Assembly (NCBI GenBank): GCA_036877525.1
Contig: JAZGTH010000066.1
Location: forward strand, 2,689,001-2,753,000
Direction of reading: 5' to 3'
From: Chromobotia macracanthus
Lineage: Eukaryota; Chordata; Actinopteri; Cypriniformes; Botiidae
Length of the DNA: 64,000 nucleotides
This document shows positions 59,450-64,000 of the stretch, one piece after another (the stretch's first letter is position 1; the number at the start of each line of letters is the position of its first letter). The position numbers were made by a program, and so were the translations under genes. Under the pieces are notes generated by a model. That model did not search any database and was not told the origin of the DNA. It worked only from the letters and a program-made list of their open reading frames with translations.

Positions 59450-62400
59450 TGAATCTCTGCACTTCTTTAGAAATGTACAAATATATGGATCAAGCTGAAA
59501 AACACCATAAGCTCAATGTTGTGAAATAAGTGTCTCGAAAAGCAAGATTTAATTGAAATTAAACAGGGAAACAAAACGGTGCGTGCCCGCAGCAATATAT
59601 ATTTTAATTCAAAGTGAAATTATGACAATACACCATAATTCTTTAATTTGACACTCACCAATAGTAACCAGGAAAACCCGCTTTGTGTGACAAAGTACAT
59701 AAGGCTTGGTCACATATTAATCACTGAGAACTAGAGAGAAATACGATCGCAAACTGTAAGAGACATTACATCCAAAACAAAAAAAAACGTTTCCCAGTCC
59801 TCGTCTAGTGAATATTGCACAGTGCAGAGTGGCTACATGGCAAACTAATGTAGCATAGAAATCAAACGCAAACAAATCATAAAGCCACAAAACTCTACAA
59901 ACTTGAAAACAGTAACAGTTCAGAATTAGTAAATCAAGTCTGTTTACAATTAAGTATTATTTGATAACTTGCAGTGAGATTTAACTTTTGCTAGAATAAA
60001 CCTGCGGAGGAGTTAAAAACATCTGAAGCAATCCAACCCAAGTCTTACCAAAACTGTTACACAGTAGCACATATGACAAATACAAGACCCTGAATTAACA
60101 ACTTCCTAAAGAAAAACATTGTTTGAACACAAAAAAAACCAAACAACTGAAACAAAACAGTTTGGTTGCAGAGTTTCAAAGTTTCCTCTTTAGTTTGCAG
60201 ATCCCTCTGCAGCTGTATGTCTTTGAAGCTTTCGATAAGTTTCAGTCTTATTGGGTTGGGTTTGGTGGACGTTGTTAGAAAGTAGATCCTGTGACATCTC
60301 TGATGTTTAATTGCCCTAAATTAACACAGATTCATACAAACGTAAAATATTTTGGCGATTTAAGTACTCCCCTCTAGTGCTACATGCTAAATATAATCAC
60401 TGTTTTGATATGGGGTAACAACAATGAAGTTCTCCAAAATGCATGAAGCTACGCTAAAGCAATCAATTCTGTTAATGTCCTAATAAATGAAGGGTGACAG
60501 CTCATTTATTTTATTTTTTTAAAGGTTTAAACATGTATGAACTATAGTTTAACGTTTACATTCACAGTGCATTTACGTAAAACTTCCCAAATACGAGAAA
60601 ACCGTGTCTTGGGCGTTTAGTCAGCATAATTAAAATAATCCCTGATTTTCTTTCATTATTGTATTTTTGTTGTCGGTCACGGAACAAATAAATTAATCCC
60701 TACATGTTCCAAGAACATAAGTATGACCAAAATAAAAAATTCCCCCTACAATTTACAGAAACATTGAACCCTACAGGCGATTACTGCGTTACATGTTTGG
60801 TGTCACAACAGGTTACAATGACAGACCAGCTTGCTGTTGGCTATCGGGTTTTAAACATTAAGGACGTCCGGCAGGACATCTGCTGTGGATGAAGTTCTAC
60901 TGAACCGGCTGGAAACAGCACTTCAGTTACAATGATCAAATACTGCAAATACACTTATTCCTCGCTCAGACTGTTCACTCATGAATGAAGGAACATGAAT
61001 GAGAGGCTGGCAGGCAGTGTTTGTAAAAGGGATATAAAGGTCTGAAGCATATTTTCAAGGCACTAATCCAGTGTTGCTCTGGTTTTTAAAGAGCAGGGAC
61101 TTATAATCACCCACCGCCGGAACCTGTGGCCTAACAGAGCAATAACTTTCAGAGTCCATTAACAGTCCATCTGAAGAGAGAGTTCATTAGTAATCATACG
61201 CAAGCAGAAACGCATGTTTTCTCCATCCATTTCCAAACGCATTATTATACCTGATAAAACTTTCTGTACTTTTCCAATGTCTGGACCAAAAATCACACGG
61301 GTGATAAAACAAAAACAACAAATCTGCAAAAAAATCAACAAATCTTTGAACAAATCTGTGAGCGCTGCAGTTTCAGAGATTGTTACTGTAGATATTACTC
61401 TAGATTCTTTCCCCGAACCCAACATTTTGTTTAGCTTATCGACAGTATCAGCAAGTGCTAATATCATGACTGAAATTAATATTGCAAAGTGATGACACGA
61501 CAATGCATGCAGAATTTAAATGGACAAAGTTAAATCTGTGCTGCAAGCTATACCTTAACAAACGCAAATATATGTACTGAAGACAGCTAAACACCAATAC
61601 GCATCTGATACGTAAAGATGAGCCCCAAGATAATGATAAAACACTGAAAACAAACACGAAAAACACAAACCCACACACGCAAAAAAACCCAAAACAATCT
61701 CCATTACTTGCAATACAGCAGTTACAACGACACTTCATAAAATGAAGGCAAAATCCGAGAGAGGCTTTAAAATGCATCTGATGCCAGTCGGTACGGGTTC
61801 ATTTCAAGGTAATTAGACGTATATAAAAATAAGTAGGCCAAGAACGAAGGTAATCATCTAATTTCACAGCTATTACGAAGTGGCGATCAGTATATAGCAG
61901 CTTATCTATGATACATTCAAGAATAAACCAAACGAAGTCGCAACTTGCCCGAACAAAGCTGACCTCAACATGTTTGCATGGATTTGTGTGTTAAATACGA
62001 CCTCAGCTACTCGACATCTTAAGAAATGAGCGACTGTCTTTGGTGTAGCGAAAGCATCCGTATGTGACGACGAGGAAAACAAAACGCATCTACTGGAGAA
62101 ACTCACATCTACTGAAAATCATTAAAAAAGAAACAAGAAACGAGAAAATAAAAGCTCTCCCCCTGACGGAATGTAGGACATAAACAGAGCCGGCGTCAAC
62201 ACCCAGTTCAATGGTGAGAAAGAGGCGAAACACGCATGCGCAGAACATTGCACAGCATCAACTCTCGTCTTATAAAGCTGCATTTCCCAGCGACGATACG
62301 CTTACAGTTAAACACTCAATACTGAAACTTCTGCACAAAGCAAACGTCAAATCTTACGATATAATTGAAGAGCTTGTCTGCAGGATACAAATGCCACAAG

Positions 62401-63663
62401 ATCGACGAAAAGGGGGAAAAAAACACACACCAAAACTATGGATTGTATTGCAGTTTCATAAAACAGTGTAAATACTATTAGAGTAGAAACAGAGGATCAA
62501 ATATGAAAGTACTCACAAGCATGTTATCTTAAAGATCTCTGCTACCTCTTCACATCTGCTGAAAGCAATATATCTGAAAACACCCATCTGTAAATAACAC
62601 ACATTTCCATCCACAATGACCAAATCATCTAAAGGCATTAAACGAAAAATGACTGGCTCGCCATTGCCATATTTCATATGGTCAGCTGTACAAAAGATCA
62701 AATAAGTGAGCCAAATTTAACATGGGGGGGGAAAAAGAGCGGAGAACTGAACAATAATAGCAACCATTGCAAAACATTGTTATAATGTTTCTAACATGAA
62801 AGTTTAATGCTAAAACGCAAAGAGACTTCAGCAAAAAGTTGCATGCCAAGCCCCCACCCGAGATGAATTAACAAATGATGGTGATGTGAGAGAGATCGGG
62901 TAAGCCAACCAGCGCTAACTAATGCACCAAGCACAAAACATATTAAGCTACAAAACAACCCTAATATATTTATAAAAAAAAGAAAGACTGAAATTTCAAG
63001 TGCTGCAGTCCAGTATGAACACGACTGCAAGTGGACCTCGGGGGAAACTTGCAACAACATGAATTTTAAGGCACTGAATCCTGGGTTCAATGAACAACAC
63101 AGCAAGTCATACAAAATACACACAGAGGGCTAAGAGCAATGGTTTGCAGCCATTCCCCTCAAAGTCCAGTACTGGTTTTTGCTCATGCAGGGACATGCTG
63201 AATGATGGAACCTTTTCAACCCCGGGAAGAGACTTAACACTGAAGAGCAAAGGCTACTATGAAAACACGAACTGGTGACATGGATCACCAGCAGGGGACT
63301 CACGTCACCACCACCGGAGACAGTGGGGGCTTAACAAGAGTCTGAGCTGTGTCTAATACGCAAGTGTGAAGGCAGTATCGAAAAATAGCTTAGGGGAAGT
63401 GAAAAATGTGGCGATGATCCGCTGTGTCCCTATGCAGAGCAGAGGATCGAATAGGTATCTTGTATCAAAGGTGCAAAAAAACACATTAAAAGTGATTTTT
63501 TTTCTCGTTTAATCCAGTCGTTCACGCATTATGTTTGTTTTTTTCTCCATGATATCTGTAAAGCATTTTAACTGCATCATCACCATCACTGCTGTCAAAC
63601 AGGCCGTAAAGAGTCCGGCTCTTCAATGCCGGCTGCGTGCGTAAGGCTGCCGTGGGCTCCAGC
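59450..63663 (-). other. probable hipk3 3' UTR and spacer
   Basis: AT-rich sequence after the hipk3-like stop with no convincing coding exon on either strand. HIPK3 genes are known for long 3' UTRs, so much of this may be transcribed. Minus-strand AATAAA hexamers occur at several places (for example near 60507 and 59367). Short open frames here (such as 61159-61503) lack any codon bias or recognisable domain. Confidence 0.4.
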
Positions 63664-64000
63664 TCAGATGTACGGGTACTGACTGAGTTTGCTGGGGCTG
63701 AGGGGGAAGCCTGCGTAGGCGGGCGACGCCACGTACGAGTGTGGAGGAAAGAGGGCTTTGAAGTGGCCCTGCGGGATCAGGGTGGGCGAGGGAAGGAGCC
63801 TGTGGTTGATGCCCACGCTGATGCCTTGGTGGTGCACCAAACTGTAGGCGGGCTGCAACACGGGCCGGGGGGCCGGAGGAGGGCACGGCGAAGGCAAGAG
63901 GTGGGCCACGGGTGCAGAAGGTGGATAAGAGAGGATGGCGGGTGGTGGAGGCGGGTGGTTGGCCGAGTGGGTGGGGCTGCCGTGGGGAAGAGGGAAGGCG
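63664..64000 (-). CDS. hipk3: homeodomain-interacting protein kinase 3, C-terminal part
   Basis: The minus-strand frame is open from the window edge to TGA at 63664-63666, giving 111 codons. It is Pro-, Ser- and His-rich and ends in the HIPK family C-terminus SPAYAGFPLSPSKLSQYPYI. Upstream it has SAPVAHLLPSPC and VGINHRLLPSPT, which recall HIPK3. HIPKs are nuclear Ser/Thr kinases acting with homeodomain factors and p53. The kinase domain lies outside the window. The neighbour relation to KIAA1549L is the same as on human 11p13, which favours HIPK3 over HIPK1 or HIPK2. No splice site is visible, so this is the 3' part of the last coding exon. Confidence 0.82.
   Translation of the reverse strand, partial: AFPLPHGSPTHSANHPPPPPAILSYPPSAPVAHLLPSPCPPPAPRPVLQPAYSLVHHQGISVGINHRLLPSPTLIPQGHFKALFPPHSYVASPAYAGFPLSPSKLSQYPYI

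Noticed and set aside
61159..61503. 114-codon minus-strand open frame in the probable hipk3 3' UTR
   Set aside because: No family similarity or codon bias. Consistent with chance in UTR sequence.

Overview
The window looks like nuclear DNA of a teleost fish, probably a cypriniform. Genes are split into many short exons with GT-AG introns and CpG-rich first exons. The introns and spacers hold tRNA-derived SINEs, several palindromic MITE-like families, AC, GA and AT microsatellites and long minisatellites. All assigned genes lie on the minus strand, so each reads from high to low coordinates. Gene names come from recognising protein families by eye; no search was run.

Layout from low to high coordinate. 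(1) 1-8.2 kb: no coding exon found. There is a CpG-rich, CRE-bearing candidate promoter at about 5.22-5.48 kb and the parva 3' UTR below 8209. (2) 8.2-15.4 kb: complete parva (alpha-parvin), 13 coding exons, 372 codons, with a 20-bp microexon. (3) 15.7-16.05 kb: a broken fragment resembling the C-terminal bMERB helix of MICAL/MICALCL proteins, swollen by an 18-bp tandem repeat and cut by a repeat element. (4) 19.4-29.1 kb: complete far1 (fatty acyl-CoA reductase 1). It has two equal-length, same-phase versions of one exon (22153-22324 and 22561-22732) that look mutually exclusive. Intron 1 carries 11-bp and 21-bp minisatellites. (5) 29.2-35.5 kb: intergenic and repeat-rich. (6) 35.5-58.7 kb: a KIAA1549L-like (UPF0606) type I membrane protein gene, with signal-anchor exon, Ser/Thr-rich stalk, SEA-like repeated segments, one transmembrane helix and a long cytoplasmic tail. 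One conserved exon lacks a base. (7) 58.7-64 kb: a probable long 3' UTR, then the last coding part of a hipk3-like kinase gene, cut by the window edge.

These genes do not form an operon. Parvin links integrin-linked kinase to actin, FAR1 makes the fatty alcohol for ether lipids at peroxisomes, KIAA1549L is poorly characterised, and HIPK3 is a nuclear Ser/Thr kinase. The order MICAL-like/parva and KIAA1549L/hipk3 recalls two human chromosome 11p neighbourhoods, here brought together. The most notable observations are the far1 exon pair, the MICAL remnant, and the single-base frame break in the KIAA1549L-like gene. I saw no clearly new system.
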